64,000 bases of DNA, taken from the NCBI RefSeq assembly GCF_029784155.1, contig NC_073692.1:374422813-374486812 (forward strand). Direction: 5' to 3'. Of the stretch, positions 11,097-24,200 are shown one piece after another. Below the pieces are notes generated by a model, which saw nothing but the letters and a program-made list of their open reading frames with translations, did not search any database and was not told where the DNA came from. Position 1 is the first letter of the stretch; each line of letters opens with the position of its first letter. Position numbers and translations under genes: made by a program. The stretch is from Uranotaenia lowii (Eukaryota > Arthropoda > Insecta > Diptera > Culicidae).

Positions 11097-11369
11097 TTAT
11101 GAAAAATAAAAAGTGACGTCCATAGCAAATTTATTTCGAGCAAAAATGTTTGATGCCCGAAAACCATTTACTCCCGAAGCTATTAACAACTTTTTTCTTT
11201 GTTGAGCGGCACGTTGAATGTCACCTCTCGCTCGCAGTTTCATCTGCCACACCGAGATGGTTAATTTCTTTCCTTTTACCTTACTTTTGGAGACCAAGTA
11301 TGGGTACTCTTTTCTGATATCTGTCAACAGACATTTCAAGTCTGACGTCGCGCATCGTATCTCATGCAC
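11097..11369 (-). CDS. Candidate basic protein or exon (90 aa), unrecognised
   Basis: An ATG-initiated frame of 90 residues is rich in Lys and Arg, with a fairly gene-like composition (CATSDLKCLLTDIRKEYPYL, later a helical RARGDIQRAAQQRKK segment). The local GC is higher than its surroundings. On the opposite strand just downstream, 11455-11512 reads as an acidic exon-like segment ending at a GTGAG donor, so either strand may carry exon remnants. No family is recognised. It may derive from a host gene fragment or a transposon. Confidence 0.25.
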   Translation of the reverse strand: MHEIRCATSDLKCLLTDIRKEYPYLVSKSKVKGKKLTISVWQMKLRARGDIQRAAQQRKKLLIASGVNGFRASNIFARNKFAMDVTFYFS

Positions 11370-11519
11370 TCGTTAACATGTGAGACATAATGGAGATAAC
11401 ATTGAATATGACACACAATTGATCGCTGCTGAAGTGAATAATAATTATTGGTCACAGCCGAAGATGATAGTTTTCTGTTGGAGGACTTGCCTTCGGAAAT
11501 AATTGCACCTACGGTGAGA

Positions 11520-12840
11520 AAAAGGTTTTAAACTCATAATTTTAAGTAGTTTTTAAGTGACAATTTTTATTGCATTTATTTTCATTGCAGCTGATCTTTA
11601 ATTAAAATTTATACTGTGTTCTTTGACTAAAAATAACAATTCAATCCACATTTCCTCAATTTGTCGTTCATTTCAAAACATTTAGAGTTCTATAAAATTT
11701 ACAAACTGTCCTTGAATTCTTGGAAGCTCAAATAAACTTTAAAGCGATTTGTCATAAAACGTTTCTTTGAGTTATTTTTCGCAGGCATCAACGTCTAAAT
11801 ATCTTTCCTCGGTCAAGGTTCCAGATGTGACATGAGAGTGACAGGCTGATTGACAGACAATGCTATTCTTATTTGCAAATTTTACGAAAACAGGATCAAT
11901 CTGTCTAGTCTAGAAAGGTGATGTTGCAGTCTTTTCCTTTGTATGGATGGGATTCACATCTACTCTAGATTTTATCTTACTGTTAGGAGAAAAAATGTTA
12001 ATATAATGAATTCAAATCCTAAGTCAACAGCTATTAAAGAAAATTTCACTCAAAAAGTAGAACAATCGGTATTTAATTGTTCAGAGTAAAGCCAAAAAAT
12101 TGATTCTTGAAGACTCACAAGGTCAACTCAAAGCATGCATCCTATGAAAACTTGAGCGTCGTTTAGTGACCCCTTAGAGTTGACCGATTGAGCTTAAAGC
12201 CATGGAGCTGTTTGAGCATCCGAAATTTGAAATCGCAAACATTCCACTTTTTTGGACCACCGCGACGTTGTGTACAAACTTTATTTTGTATCCTATGCTC
12301 GTAGCGAATTAAGCTATATTTTCTCTTAAATCTCGGAAAAACTGGGACAGAAAAACACAAAAACTGCGTGAATATACTGCGAGTTCGAAACTTTGTGTTC
12401 GAGGGGGTTTCGTAACTTCGATGTGAGCTCGAAATAGTTAGATGTTTTCCTAAATGCGCATACAGCCGTTTAGCGAAATGCTGATAAATCAACATATCAA
12501 ATCAATTTAGTTTGAGGGTTGTACGCTTTTGACACGATTTTTTTTATTGTTATAAAAAGTAAAAAAAAATATTTAAACAAGGTTTTGATCAGTTTTGTTA
12601 AAATATATTGAAATTTCAAAATCATGCGTACAGAATCTCTAAAAAAAAATGTTATTGGTTTTTCTCCTTATTCCGTTGAAGATCAGAAATTCAACATATT
12701 GAAAGTTCTGACACAGCTTTTTGAGAAGTTATAGGTGATAAGATATTGGAATAATAAACGGGGTTTGAATGCCCATATCAGACCTCTTTTAAGAAAAAAT
12801 AGGTTTACCATAAAAAAAAATTACGCTACAACTGTGTTCG
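11520..12840. other. Gene-free AT-rich interval
   Basis: No gene supported. The 110-aa minus frame at 12163-12495 lacks any recognisable domain and is probably chance. Confidence 0.5.
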
Positions 12841-12842
12841 AT

Positions 12843-12915
12843 GTTTACTCTTGGGCTCGAACTCGAAGACATCGGCTCAGGAGGCATTTGACTAGCCAAC
12901 TGAGCTATATCACAA
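12843..12915 (-). mobile_element. tRNA-like SINE head (pol III promoter boxes)
   Basis: On the minus strand an A box (TAGCTCAGTTGGC, 12895-12907) is followed at normal tRNA spacing by a B box (GAGTTCGAGCCC, 12853-12864). The flanks do not form a 7-bp acceptor stem and no CCA-like end is seen, so this is a tRNA-derived SINE or tRNA relic and not a functional tRNA gene. Confidence 0.5.
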
Positions 12916-12919
12916 GCCA

Positions 12920-13264
12920 GGGGGAGCTTAATACTGATCTGATAGAAATATCATATGAACGAAACATATACCTTAATATGCATATGCAAAAGAACTTGTA
13001 ATATCTTGAATTTTGACAAAATTTCAGCTTTGAGGTTTTTGACGTTTCTATTATTTTCAATTTTAAATTGTTCCGATAGTTATAAATACACTATTAAATA
13101 ATTGTTTTTCGCGAAGAAATCTTAAAATGCGTGGCATTATCCCGAGCTGAGAAAACGAAACTAAAAAAAATGAAACCTACATTAAAATCGACTAGAAAAC
13201 TCTGCCTGGACCCCAATTTTATACTTCACCTACAAGGGAAAGGATGTTTTTTTTTATTTAAACA
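12920..13264. other. Non-coding interval before the Helitron array
   Basis: AT-rich sequence with no gene or repeat that I recognise. It ends with the A/T target of the Helitron at 13265. Confidence 0.5.
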
Positions 13265-13839
13265 CTAGCTGACCCGGTGTGCGTTGCTACACCTCTCAAA
13301 ATCAAATGATATTTTCAGATATTATTCAAATTTTTATTGTTTTGTTGGCATAATTTTAAATCAAATTATAACATCATTCATAAGCAATCGCTATAAATGA
13401 GAGCTGCAGCTGGAGTTTCAAATTGCAACACAATGATAACTTAACATTATATTCTGAATCTTGATCTATAAATTTGTGTTAAAGATCTGATAATTTTAAT
13501 CCGCTCTCAAAAAGGAGGGTCTCAAATAAATTGTATGCAATGAATCTAACTTATAAAATATGGTTGATTTCGCTTGATATGTTGTAGATTTATGCAAAAA
13601 AACTGAAAAGAGAGCCCTCCTGTCCTTCCTTTCACCCCCTGCTGAATGGAAGTCGTGATCTTTAATAATCATTCCCATTTTTTATCGTTCCCAAAAATCC
13701 TCTTATATCAAATATAGTTGCATTGGTTGATCAGTTTTTAAGCTTTACAACAAATTTTATATGGAGCCCCCTCCTTTCTTCCCCTCTCTACACTGTAAAG
13801 CTTAAGGGTCTATAACAATCATAGAAATATATCTCGTAA

Positions 13840-15330
13840 CCAAATACCATTCCAAGCCATATTTGTTTCCATTTGTTGGCTTCATTAACATAAATTGAGA
13901 ACTTATGCTAACAAAATTGTATTGGGCTCACCTCCCTCCTCCTATGTACCTACTCACAGAAAGAAGGATGGTGTGTCAGATAACCATAGAATCATACCAA
14001 AATGATTTTCCATGTTAATTTTTGTCCTTTTCTCGGATTTTGTAAAAAAAAGTTAAATGTAAGCTTTCCTCTTACCTTCCTATATTTTCAATTCTATCAT
14101 CCTACTGCAAGAAAGGAATTGTTTCACATAGAAAAATTTCTCGTATTCTCGTTTTTCTGATCCCATACCAAATTTGGTTTTATTTGCGTAGTAAATTCTT
14201 GAGTTATGCATAAACTTGAAAGGAAGTACCATCCCTTCTTCCGTTCTCCCCATTGAATGGAGGAGAGTGTTTAATATTCATGAAGTATTTTTCGTACTCA
14301 TATACTTTTTGATGCCAAATTTATCTTTCCGCTGAAAAAAAGTGGGGCTTCAATTTATAATAGAAACATTTTTCGTATCTAAATACCCTCACATGTCAAA
14401 AATGGTTCAATTGGCTCGATCAGCTGTCCAGTTATGCTGAAAATTGTGAAGGAGAACTCTCCTCCCCTTTTCATCCACCTCTTTGAAGGATTGAGGGATA
14501 CCAAATATTCATAGAAGCATTTCTCGTACCCAAATATCGTTCCATGCCAAATTTGGTTCCATTTGCTGTTGTAGTTCTTGAGTTATGCAGTAAAAATTGT
14601 ATGAAACTCCTCCTTCCCTTCTTCCTTCTCCCCGCTGGAAGATGGAAGGGGTCTCAAATAATCATTAGAACATGTCACGTTCCCAAATACCCACCCATGC
14701 CAAATTTGGTTCCATTTGCTTAATTAGTTCCTGAGTTATGTAAAAAATTACAAAAGAGGCCCCTCCCCCCTTTACATCTCCCTACAGAAAAGAGGCAGGG
14801 GTCTCAAATAATCATATAAATAGTTTTTGTATCCAAATTCCCTCCCATGCCAAATTTGGTTCTATTTGCTTTATTAGTTTTTGAGTTATGAAAAGAAAAT
14901 ATAAAAGAGGCCCCCTCCCCCTTTCTACTGGAAATAGGGAGGGGTCTCAAATAATCATTGAAATATTTTACGTATCCAAATACCTTCCCATGCCAAATTT
15001 GGTCCCAATATCTTGATTAGTTTTTGAGATATATGAAAAATTGTTAAGTAGCCCCCCTCCCCCCTTCCTTTCAGCCCACTGAGAGGGGGGAGGGGTACCT
15101 CATATTCATAGAAATATTCCTCTTTCCCAAATACCACCCCATGCCAAATTGGATACCATTGGCTTGATTTGTTTTCGAGTTATACAAAAAATTGTCTTTT
15201 GTTTGGGAGACCCCTCCCCCCCTTCATGAGAGAGGGAGGGGTCTCAAACCATAATAGGAACCTTCCCCTGCCTCCAATACCCCCACCTGCCAAGTTTCAC
15301 GCAAATCGGTTCAGTAGTTTCCGAGTCTAT
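13840..15330. repeat. ~150-bp internal tandem units of the Helitron
   Basis: The phrase CCAAATTTGGTTCCATTTG recurs with drift at 14547, 14700, 14850, 14993, 15144 and 15290, a spacing of 143-153 bp; older copies extend left to about 13840. Each unit also carries GAGTTATG..AAAATT and a C-rich stretch (CCCCTCCC) followed by GGGAGGGGTCTC, able to form a hairpin. The same array recurs in copy A (to about 17440) and, more diverged, at 25591-28515. Confidence 0.8.
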
Positions 15331-15335
15331 AGGGA

Positions 15336-15345
<10 letters not shown>

Positions 15346-15388
<43 letters not shown>
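15346..15388 (+). repeat. (GACA)n microsatellite
   Basis: About ten perfect CAGA/GACA tetranucleotides near the Helitron end. Confidence 0.95.
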
Positions 15389-15410
15389 AATTCATTTTTA
15401 TATATATAGA

Positions 15411-17466
15411 CTAGCTGACCCGGTGTGCGTTGCTACACCTTTCAAAATCAAATGATATTTAAAAATATTATTCAAATTTTTATTGTGTTGTTGGCATAAT
15501 TTTAAATCAAATTATAACATCATTAATAAGCAATCGCTATAAATGAGAGCTGCAGCTGGAGTTTTGAATTGCAACACAATGATAACATAAAATTATATTC
15601 TGAATCTTGATCTATAAATTTGTGTTAAAGATCTGATAATTTTAATCCGCTCTAAAAAAGGAGGGTCTCAAATTAATTGTATGCAATGAATCTAACTTAT
15701 GAAATATGGTTGATTTCGCTTGATATGTTGTAGATTTATGCAAAAAAAAACTGATAAGAGAGCCCTCCTATCCTTCCTTTCACCCCCTGCTGAATGGAGG
15801 TCGTGATCTTTAATAATCATACCCAATTTTTTTATCGATCCCAAAAATCCTCCTATATCAAATATAGTTTCATTGGTTGATAAGTTTTTAAGCTTTACAA
15901 CGAATTTTATATGGAGCCCCTCCTTTCTTCCCCTCTCTACACTGTAAAGTATAAGTGTCTATAACAATCATAGAAATATATCTCGTAACCAAATACCATT
16001 CCAAGCCATATTTGATTCCATTTGTTGGCTTCGTTAGCATAAATTGAGAACTTATGCTAACAAAATTGTATTGGGCTCACCTCCCTCCTCCTATGTACCT
16101 ACTCACAGAAAGAAGGATATTGTGTCAGATAATCATAGAATCATACCAAAATGATTTTCCATGTTAATTTTTGTCCTTTTCTCGGATTTTGTAAAAAAAA
16201 GTTAAATTAAAGCTTTCCTCTTACCTTCCTATATTTTAATTCTATCATCCTAATGCAAGAAAGGAATTGTTTCACATAGAAAAATTTCTCGTATTGATAT
16301 ACCATCCTATACCAAATTTGGTTTTATTTGCGTAGTTAATTCTTGAGTTATGCATAAACTTGAAAGGAAGTACCATCCCTTCTTCCGTTCTCCCCATTGA
16401 ATGGAGAGGAGAGCTTAATATTCATGAAGTATTTTTCGTACTCAAATACTTTTGATGCCAAATTTATCTTTCCGCTGAAAAAAGTGGGGCTTCAATTTAT
16501 AATAGAAACATTTTTCGTATCTAAATACCCTCACATGTCAAAAATGGTTCAATTGGCTAAATCAGCTCTCCAGTTATGCTGAAAATTGTGAAGGAGAACT
16601 CTTCTCCCCTTTCCATCCACCTCTTTGAAGGAGTGAGGGATACCAAATATTCATAGAAGCATTTCTCGTACCCAAATATTGTTCCATGCCAAATTTGGTT
16701 CCATTTGCTGTTGTAGTTCTTGAGTTATGCCGTAAAAATTGTATGAAACTCCTCCCTTCCTTCTTCCCTCTCCCCGGAAGGGGTCTCAAACAATCATTAG
16801 AACATGTCACGTTCCCAAATTCCCACCCATGCCAAATTTGGTTCCATTTGCTTAGTTAGTTTCTAAGTTATGTCAAAAATTATAAAAGAGGTCCCTCCCC
16901 CCTTTAAATTTCTCTACAGAAAAGAGGAAGGGGTCTCAAATAATCTTAGAAATAGTTTTTGTATCCAAATACCCTCCCATGCCAAATTTGGTTCTATTTG
17001 CTTTATTAGTTTTTGAGTTATGTAACAAAATATAGAAGAGGCCCCCTCCCCCTTTCTACTGGAAATAGGGAGGGGTCTCAAATAATCATTGAAATATTTT
17101 ACGTATCCAAATACCTTCCCATGTCAAATTTGGTTCCAATATCTTGATTAGTTTTTGAGATATTTGAAAAATTATAAGGTAGCCCCCTTCCTCCCTTCCA
17201 ATCAGCCCACTGAGAGGAGGGAGGGGTACCTAAAATTCATAGAAATATTCCTCTTTCCCAAATAACACCCCATGCGAAATTGGATACCCTTGGCTTGATT
17301 AGTTTTCGAGTTATGCAAAAAATTGTCTTTTGTTTGGGAGACCCCTCCCCCCCTTCATGAGAGAGGGAGGGGTCTCAAACCACAATAGTAACCTTCCCCT
17401 GCCTCCAATACCCGCACCTGCCAAGTTTCACGCAAATCGGTTCAGTAGTTTCCGAGTCTATAGGGA

Positions 17467-17519
<53 letters not shown>

Positions 17520-17541
17520 AATTCATTTTTATATATATAGA
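15411..17541 (-). mobile_element. Non-autonomous Helitron, copy A of a head-to-tail dimer
   Basis: This has the same ends and internal organisation as copy B and is nearly identical along its length. On the minus strand it starts at TC (17541-17540) preceded by A, and ends at CTAG (15414-15411). The next base is the T of copy B's TC start. Two independent insertions would need an A/T site between them; none is present. Confidence 0.75.
17466..17520 (+). repeat. (GACA)n microsatellite, second copy
   Basis: The equivalent tetranucleotide run in Helitron copy A, slightly longer than in copy B. Confidence 0.95.
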
Positions 17542-17639
17542 TATACATTTGAAGATGATCATAACAATTTTTTTTAAATACCTAAACTAAACCTTTTTTT
17601 ATATAAAATAATTTGAAAATTAACTAAAAACTACATTTC

Positions 17640-17921
17640 TTATAATTTCACTTTTGATTTTAGCAAAAATTCGTTAATGAGTATCATAACATGTAAATCT
17701 CTTGTGCCTAAGACATATCTTATAGGTACACCATTACGCTTTCCACAACGATTCAGTTCCAAGGTTAGCATCGCGCGGTTTTCTTCAAATCTTGGGCATC
17801 TCCAAACGACATGATCTATGTGTTCATAGTCTTCACCACACTCGCAAAGGTTGGAGTTTGCAATATTCAATCTGAAAAGATGTGACCTCAAAGTGGTGTG
17901 ATTAGTAATAATACGTGACAT
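17640..17921 (-). pseudogene. C-terminal zinc-finger fragment of an I-type LINE ORF2
   Basis: The 93-residue frame resembles the C-terminal end of the full-length LINE at 54733-55260. Both have a Cys-Gly-(Glu/Asp)..H.DHVVW.C(P/E)RF zinc-knuckle pattern (here CECGEDYEHIDHVVWRCPRF), then R...L, GVPIR and a terminal L/I-rich helix. Only the end of ORF2 is present, so it is a 5'-truncated copy of a related element on the opposite strand, lying about 100 bp beyond Helitron copy A. Confidence 0.75.
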
Positions 17922-18591
17922 GTGCTTAACAAATATAAGAGAAAGGATATTCCACCTGCATCAGTGAAAGCCTTGTACACTGAAGAATTTGGAAATAAAG
18001 TTATGGTGTGACAAGCCATATGTTGATGTGGTAATTTTGGAGACAAAAGGCACCAACACCAATTTGTTGCACTTAGTTTCAAGCTTCAATGTGATCTATT
18101 ACTTAGTTTTAAAAATCCACTTGCACGTTTTTGCAATAAACGCTCGTGAAATTGAGAGTTGCAATAAGTTTGCTAGGAAACGTGGTAGAATGTTGAAATC
18201 TTGTGCAAAACGTGTGAATGGAATGCCCCAAAAAAATTTTTAGAACACCTCATCTATCTATAGTTAGGTTAAAAAACTACTTTTTAGAAACTTTAAAATA
18301 ACTTTATAAACTTATGAAGTATTAATCACCGTAATTTATGTTTGTTACTTTAATTTATCGGCCTTATCGGTGAAAAGTGATGTCCTTTCATAGTAGGGAC
18401 ATCTAAGATTATGAAATTTTTATAGATGGATAGAACGTTAGATGAAACGAAAGATGGTGAAAATGAGCGGGTAGCTTTTGAATAACTTTCGAAACAAAAC
18501 CTCTATAACTCTGCTCTGAAAAGAGATAAAGTTTTAATGTTTTCAACCATGTTTCATATTCTCACGTATTCTACAACTTTGTAGGATAAAG

Positions 18592-19074
18592 TAGTGAACT
18601 TTCATATAAGAGAAGCGACATCTGATCCCTTTGAAAATAAAGAATGTGGCAACATCGCCAAAATCTTGAACAAAAAAAACCTCAGCACTGTTTTCTGGCT
18701 CAATGTTCAAGCTCTAAAGTGAACGCTCCTTCAATCCAACAAAACAACATTGAACTCGATGCCCAAAGGATCACGATAAACGGTATGAATGATTTGAATT
18801 TCGTTAACAATCAGATAGTTTTCTAACTAGGAACACGATTCACCAAAGCATTGAGAAAAAATTGCACCTAATCATAAATTCATATGACCAGCTTTAGATT
18901 ATCTGTTTGAACTATAACAACAATCACAATATTTTCCTTGGTTGAGTTTTCAATAAGAAAGGTAAAAGATCTGCGACAAATGCTCGGATCGATTGGAATC
19001 GATTTTGACAGTTCTTTTGTATCGATTGGAATTTTGTGTTTCAGACGTCGCTTCTCTTATATGTAGGTTCACTA
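18592..19074. repeat. Inverted repeat element, 33-bp arms
   Basis: 18592-18624 (starting TAGTGAACTTTCATATAAGA) is the reverse complement of 19042-19074 with three mismatches, enclosing about 420 bp. Similarity continues loosely outside (GGATAAAG words on both sides). It is likely a MITE or foldback element. I could not fix a target-site duplication. Confidence 0.55.
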
Positions 19075-19331
19075 GGATAAAGTAAAGTAATCTATTGAAA
19101 TCAAAAAGTTAGAATTTTCAATTTAGTTTATAGTAGACTTTGACTATAATTTTATGCTTTCAAATTACGAAGCATGTTCAAAGCAAATGTTCTGAAAACA
19201 CTTATGAGACAAAATAAAAGACAAGGGCACTGGAAAAAAGTTCCACTTTTTGCCCTTTCGGACCACTATGCAGCGGACAGTGTTTAAAAATTCAAGAAAG
19301 TTTGGGCTAAAGTGGTAAAATTGGAGAAAGC

Positions 19332-19690
19332 ACCATGGTTGCCAAAATTACAGAAAAATCTGTATTATCACAGAATTTTGGGCAAAATTTCGTCACAGAA
19401 TATGTGACAGAATTCACAGGTTTTCAAAATTTCTTCACAGATTTTCAAAATTATGAATTTTTATGTCACTTTCGACATTTTATTTCTAATTCTAAATAAT
19501 GAAAATATGAAAACAAGGTAATGTAAATTGATTTTTTTCTATTTAAACTGTAAGAAGTTTCTAATTTGTAGATGTTTAACATGATTTCCTTATGAACTTC
19601 ACTGAAATAGTGTCACAGAAAACCATCACAGAATTAACGATTTTTTTTGTCAAAAACACAGAAAACAAGGTTTGTTTTTCGACAACGGTG
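19332..19690. repeat. Possible MITE rich in CACAGAAT words
   Basis: It begins near CACCATGGTTGCCAAAATTA and ends near CGACAACGGTGC, roughly inverted relatives. The body repeats TCACAGAATT/AAATCTGTG words in both orientations. Boundaries are uncertain. Confidence 0.35.
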
Positions 19691-21107
19691 CAGAAGCTGC
19701 AGAGTAGTGTTAAGAGAAAAGTAGGGGAAAGTGTTCCTAAATGCGCCTAGCGGATTGAATGCTCCTACAGCCGTTTGACCGAACGGCTAACAAAACACCA
19801 TATCTAATTATTGCATTTTGATCGAAATACGCTTTGAACATTAGGCATGGAATAATGTTAGTAATTTGCAAACTCAAAAAAAAATTTAAAATTCGTACAA
19901 CATTTTGATACTTTTTGATGTAATCTTTTGAATTTTGAAAATTAAACGTAAAGAGGCCCAAAACAAAAACTTGGGTGGTTTTTATTTCTTATTCAGATGA
20001 TTATCAAAAATACAACAAATTTAAACTTTTATAAATGTTTAAAAATGATTAGAAATGGGAATCAGAGGGTATTTTTGAGTGCCCTCTTCATGTTTGTAAA
20101 ATGCCTCTATCTATCTGCCCAAAAAAAGAGCTAGAATTGAATAACTTTTTGAATTTTGTAATTTTAAATTCGAATCTAAGCCCTAATCAACATATCAAGA
20201 GTAAATTCAAGATCTCAAAACATGTTTGATAAAGTTTTTCTTAAGAATAAAATGATTCCAAAGTATGGCAACCCTAACTATTGTATTATTCCATAAAATT
20301 AAAAAAAAAACATAGATTTTAAAACAGGATTTTAATAAAATTACAACTTTGTCGTATGCAAATAGTCAATTTTAAGCATTTTCAATTAAAAAGTATTTGA
20401 AAGTATTTGCTAATTGCATTAAAAATTGAAGGAAAACAGGCTACATTTAGTGTTGTCTGAACTGGTTTTTTTGTATGAAAATAAAATTCTTCTAGTTTTG
20501 CCTTTAAATATGTACATGGGCTTTGATTTTTTTTCTGCAAAGTATGAAAAAGAAATCATTATCATAAAGCAAATTTCGAGAAACACACTTTTAAAGTCTA
20601 AGTTGTGTGAATTTCAAAATATTTTTCAAAAAGGTAAATTTTTTAGTTCATCAAAGGTGTAAAGATTAAATAAAATGTTAAAATCATTAATTGGCAGAAG
20701 ATAATTTTTTTTGATACTGTTTCTTTGAATTGTTTTAAAAAACGACATGAGAAATAAAGAATTCTGCATTTCCATGAAAACTAAATAATTCATTGTATTT
20801 GGCTGAGCACATGCTTTTACGTCAAAAATAAATTTTAAAATTGTATAAGTAAGAGAAGAATAATGTGAACTGAAATCGATCCTTTGTGTTAATTAACTTC
20901 GATTAATACATCTTATGATCAAAATTGATTTATCCAAAGCGTATACACTAAACAAGACAGAATAATTTATCCTTTAAGACGATAAAACTATATTTTCCAC
21001 TTTAAATTCAAGTTTCGCCAAATTCACGGTTTCGCCATATTCACGGTGAAATTTTTTTTTAGGCAAGGAAGTGATGTGTGAAACTAAAAAAATGCTTATA
21101 AGAAGAA

Positions 21108-21290
21108 TCATATTTTTGAATCTCTCAAACCCTGGGGTCTAAAAAACTTCGTTTTGGTACAAAACTCATCCATGTTGTTTTTCCAAAATTTTTAGGTAAC
21201 GTTTACATGAGTAAATTTTAACTTTTAGGTTTGTATGGGAAAATCGAATATTTTTTTGTTTCTTCTGTAGAACTCCTGCAAAATTCAGTA
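21108..21290. mobile_element. Fragment of the GACTGAG-type MITE
   Basis: From TTTTTGAATCTCTCAAACCC onward it follows the same sequence as the left halves of the MITEs at 27799 and 61714 (CTCAAACCCTGGxGTCTAAAAA, then GTAACGTTTACATGAGTAAA). The extreme terminus and right half are missing. Confidence 0.65.
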
Positions 21291-24200
21291 CCTACAAAAT
21301 ATTCAATTAATAATTCACAGAAAACTGCTGCAAAAGTTGTCAAAACCACTTAAAAATTTACATTTAACATATAAAATATGTTGTCCAGACTACAAATATT
21401 CTAAATGGGAAAAAGTTGCGACTTATTTATGTCAGTTTTTGGATTTTTTTATAATAAAACTTTTTGTATACATTTCGTTTCATACGACGTAATGCAAGGT
21501 CATGCGAAATATGAAAGTGAAAATTTATACTTCAAGGATGGCGGATTTTTTTCTTACTGACCCATGAATTTACACCTCACTGACGATTGTTTTATTATAG
21601 TTTTGACACTCCGCTGGTCAGACGAGCCATGAAATTCTGGTTGGTTGGTTCGTAGGATGATTTGATTATTTTCCTGAGGTCCTTGTTAAGGTTTCAACTT
21701 TAAAGCCTATAATGAATTTCAGGGGTTTCACTATAACATTTGGATTTCATCGAACCTATTATCAGGATAAAATTCTATTATCCATGTTGTACTTAATCGT
21801 AAAAAGTTACTGTAATTCCAAGATTCTCGAAAACCGCACATGTCTTATGCCGGATGAAATTTATGACATGGAAAAGCACTTCACGCGCTTTATTTTTCAT
21901 CTCATTGATTGAATTTGAGCTTCGTGCTACGTATATTCTTCAAGTTCTCTCCGTTGTTAAATTTTTAGTAGATGAAATGTAATAAATATTCAAAATGAAG
22001 TGGTATTTCCGCAGGACAATGTAATGATGCCCTGATACTTTTGTCCAATTGTTGAGCCTAGTTGGTGGTGGAAATAACTACTACTCACAAAAAAATGTCA
22101 TTAGATAAGAGATTTTAAATTTTCTACTCCCAATTTCTGATGCAAGTATCTATAATGTAGAGCAGGCACAGAGGAATTCAGGCACTTGAAATGTTTTATC
22201 TAAATAATATTTCCAGGCTTTATCAATTCATTCTAAGAAAAACTGTTTCAAGTTCATATACCACATACCGTAAATTTGCGGTCATTTCTAGTGGCTAAAG
22301 TTAAGTATTCGACTACTGACTTATAGATAGGATAGCAAAAACTATCTAGTGTAGAACGAATCGTGGGCAGGTTTTCTTCAAACTACTAAATTGTTTCCAA
22401 CCCCGTCATCGTTCCAAGCGGGGCGACTATCATGAAAGCCTGTTGATATTTAACTAGTAGCACTTGTCTGCTATCGCACGTTTTAAAAACCTAGATTGAG
22501 CCCATTGAGTAGAGTGTAGATCAAGTTTAGCGCTCCGATAGTAGGTACTTAGTACATACTTAGGCAGAAAGCCGTTGAGTAGCGGTTCTAAAATGAATTT
22601 TTCCCTTCCCTTTGAAAAAAGGAAAAAAAACAACAACTATTTAAAACAAATCGTCTCAATCTCCGGTCATTCATTTATTGTGCAATTGAGACAGAAAAGC
22701 TGCAGACGCGCAATAAATCATCAACAATTATCTCGAACTCACTGCGCGCGACAAACAATTAAGGAACCATACGCTGAGCTTAGCGATAATGACAAATTTG
22801 CCCGAAATGTTCCTCAAACAATTCCGTCAGAAAAAAATGCGTAACTCTATTGGGAGCCACCAATTGATAAAATACAACCCCATTCATGGGGTTCATTTTT
22901 TTTTTTGCTATAGGTACCTGCCTTGTTTTTGACGATGATACACCGAACAAAGTGAGGAATTTAAACCCCCCATGTCAATAATCCGGTAGATTAGTAGCAA
23001 CCATTATTGTGTCTGGATGAGGGTTTGTTTTCAAAAAATACCGATAAGATGATAACATTGTTCAGAGCGGTGATTGGTAATACCGAATCTCTATCAGTTG
23101 TTGTGATTAATAACCAATAAGGTAGTGCATATTTTTGTTTTTTTTTTTTGCTTGCTGAAAGTCACCTGTTTAATAACTTCCGTTTCAATTATCAAAAGAT
23201 TTAAGATGAGGTCATGGAATTTAGAATTTGTGTTAAATCATCACCGGTGGATCATGATTTAAAAAATTAATTTGAAGTTTTCAATACATATTTCAAAAAA
23301 CAACATAGAGAGAATACAAATTGAGAAATCGGAATATAGGAAAAATACAGAAATCCAAATTTACAATTTCAAATTTGCATTTACAAATCTTATGTATAAA
23401 CTATAACATGAACCACTTTAATGCTAAATCTTTGAATGTAATTTATGATGTGGTTCAGTCAGTTTATGCCACATTTATTGGATAGGTCGAAAACTGAGGG
23501 CTAATCATTCATGCATAGAACACGGCATAAGATAAGAATTGCCCTACAAAAACTAAAACTATAGATATGTCTCCTACTATACACGTGGAGCCACATGCCG
23601 CGTGAAGGTGTTATAAATCGTTGCGTCGCCAATGTGACACAATAGACGCAATGTTTCCGATTGATACAAGGTGTGTACACAGATTAGAACAGCATTATAC
23701 GATGAGAATTATTTATGATCCAGCTTTTGGATTTCATTTGCACGATTAGATAAACTGTAAGTGTTAAAGTTTTGTTGCGTAAGAAACACTATTACCGGGA
23801 AAAGTGTATATCACTTATCATATTGTAAATCAATTCAACATAATGCCATGGAAATGAGAATTGTAATGGTGAGTGCTTCTACTTTGGGCCTCCCTTAGTC
23901 CTAAAATGCCGAAAATTGTAAATAAATCATTTTGCTAGCATAGTATAAAGATACTCCTATGCACACAATGAACTCTTATTCTTCCTGAATCTTATCATAC
24001 AACTTTTTGCCATAAAAAGTCTATCTGATAAAATGTTCAACGTTCATGAAAATGTATGTCCTCATCATTGGTAAATCAAACAGCTCAATTAGTAGGGCGC
24101 TTATTGGGAAATTATAGTGAATGAGGAAAAATCACATTTTTTTACTGTCCAAGCCAAAGTTTAGAGGGAAATTACTTTCACTGTGAGAAATATGAACCTG

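Larger units (their letters stand above)
13265..15410 (-). mobile_element. Non-autonomous Helitron, copy B of a head-to-tail dimer
   Basis: Read on the minus strand it begins TCTATATATATAAAAATG, then a GTCT microsatellite, and ends GGGTCAGCTAG. These are the Helitron 5' TC and 3' CTAG ends, with a small stem (GGTGT...ACACC) just before the 3' end and a T as the next base. The body is a chain of about eleven diverged units of ~150 bp. No Rep/helicase coding is present. Its TC end abuts the CTAG end of copy A with no spacer. Confidence 0.75.

Noticed and set aside
12163..12495. 110-aa minus-strand frame
   Set aside because: No domain or splice support.
15340..15390. CRISPR-like direct repeats
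   Set aside because: These are a (GACA)n microsatellite in a eukaryotic Helitron without unique spacers.
22454..22844. Overlapping 60- and 89-aa frames on opposite strands
   Set aside because: No recognisable motif and no gene-like context.
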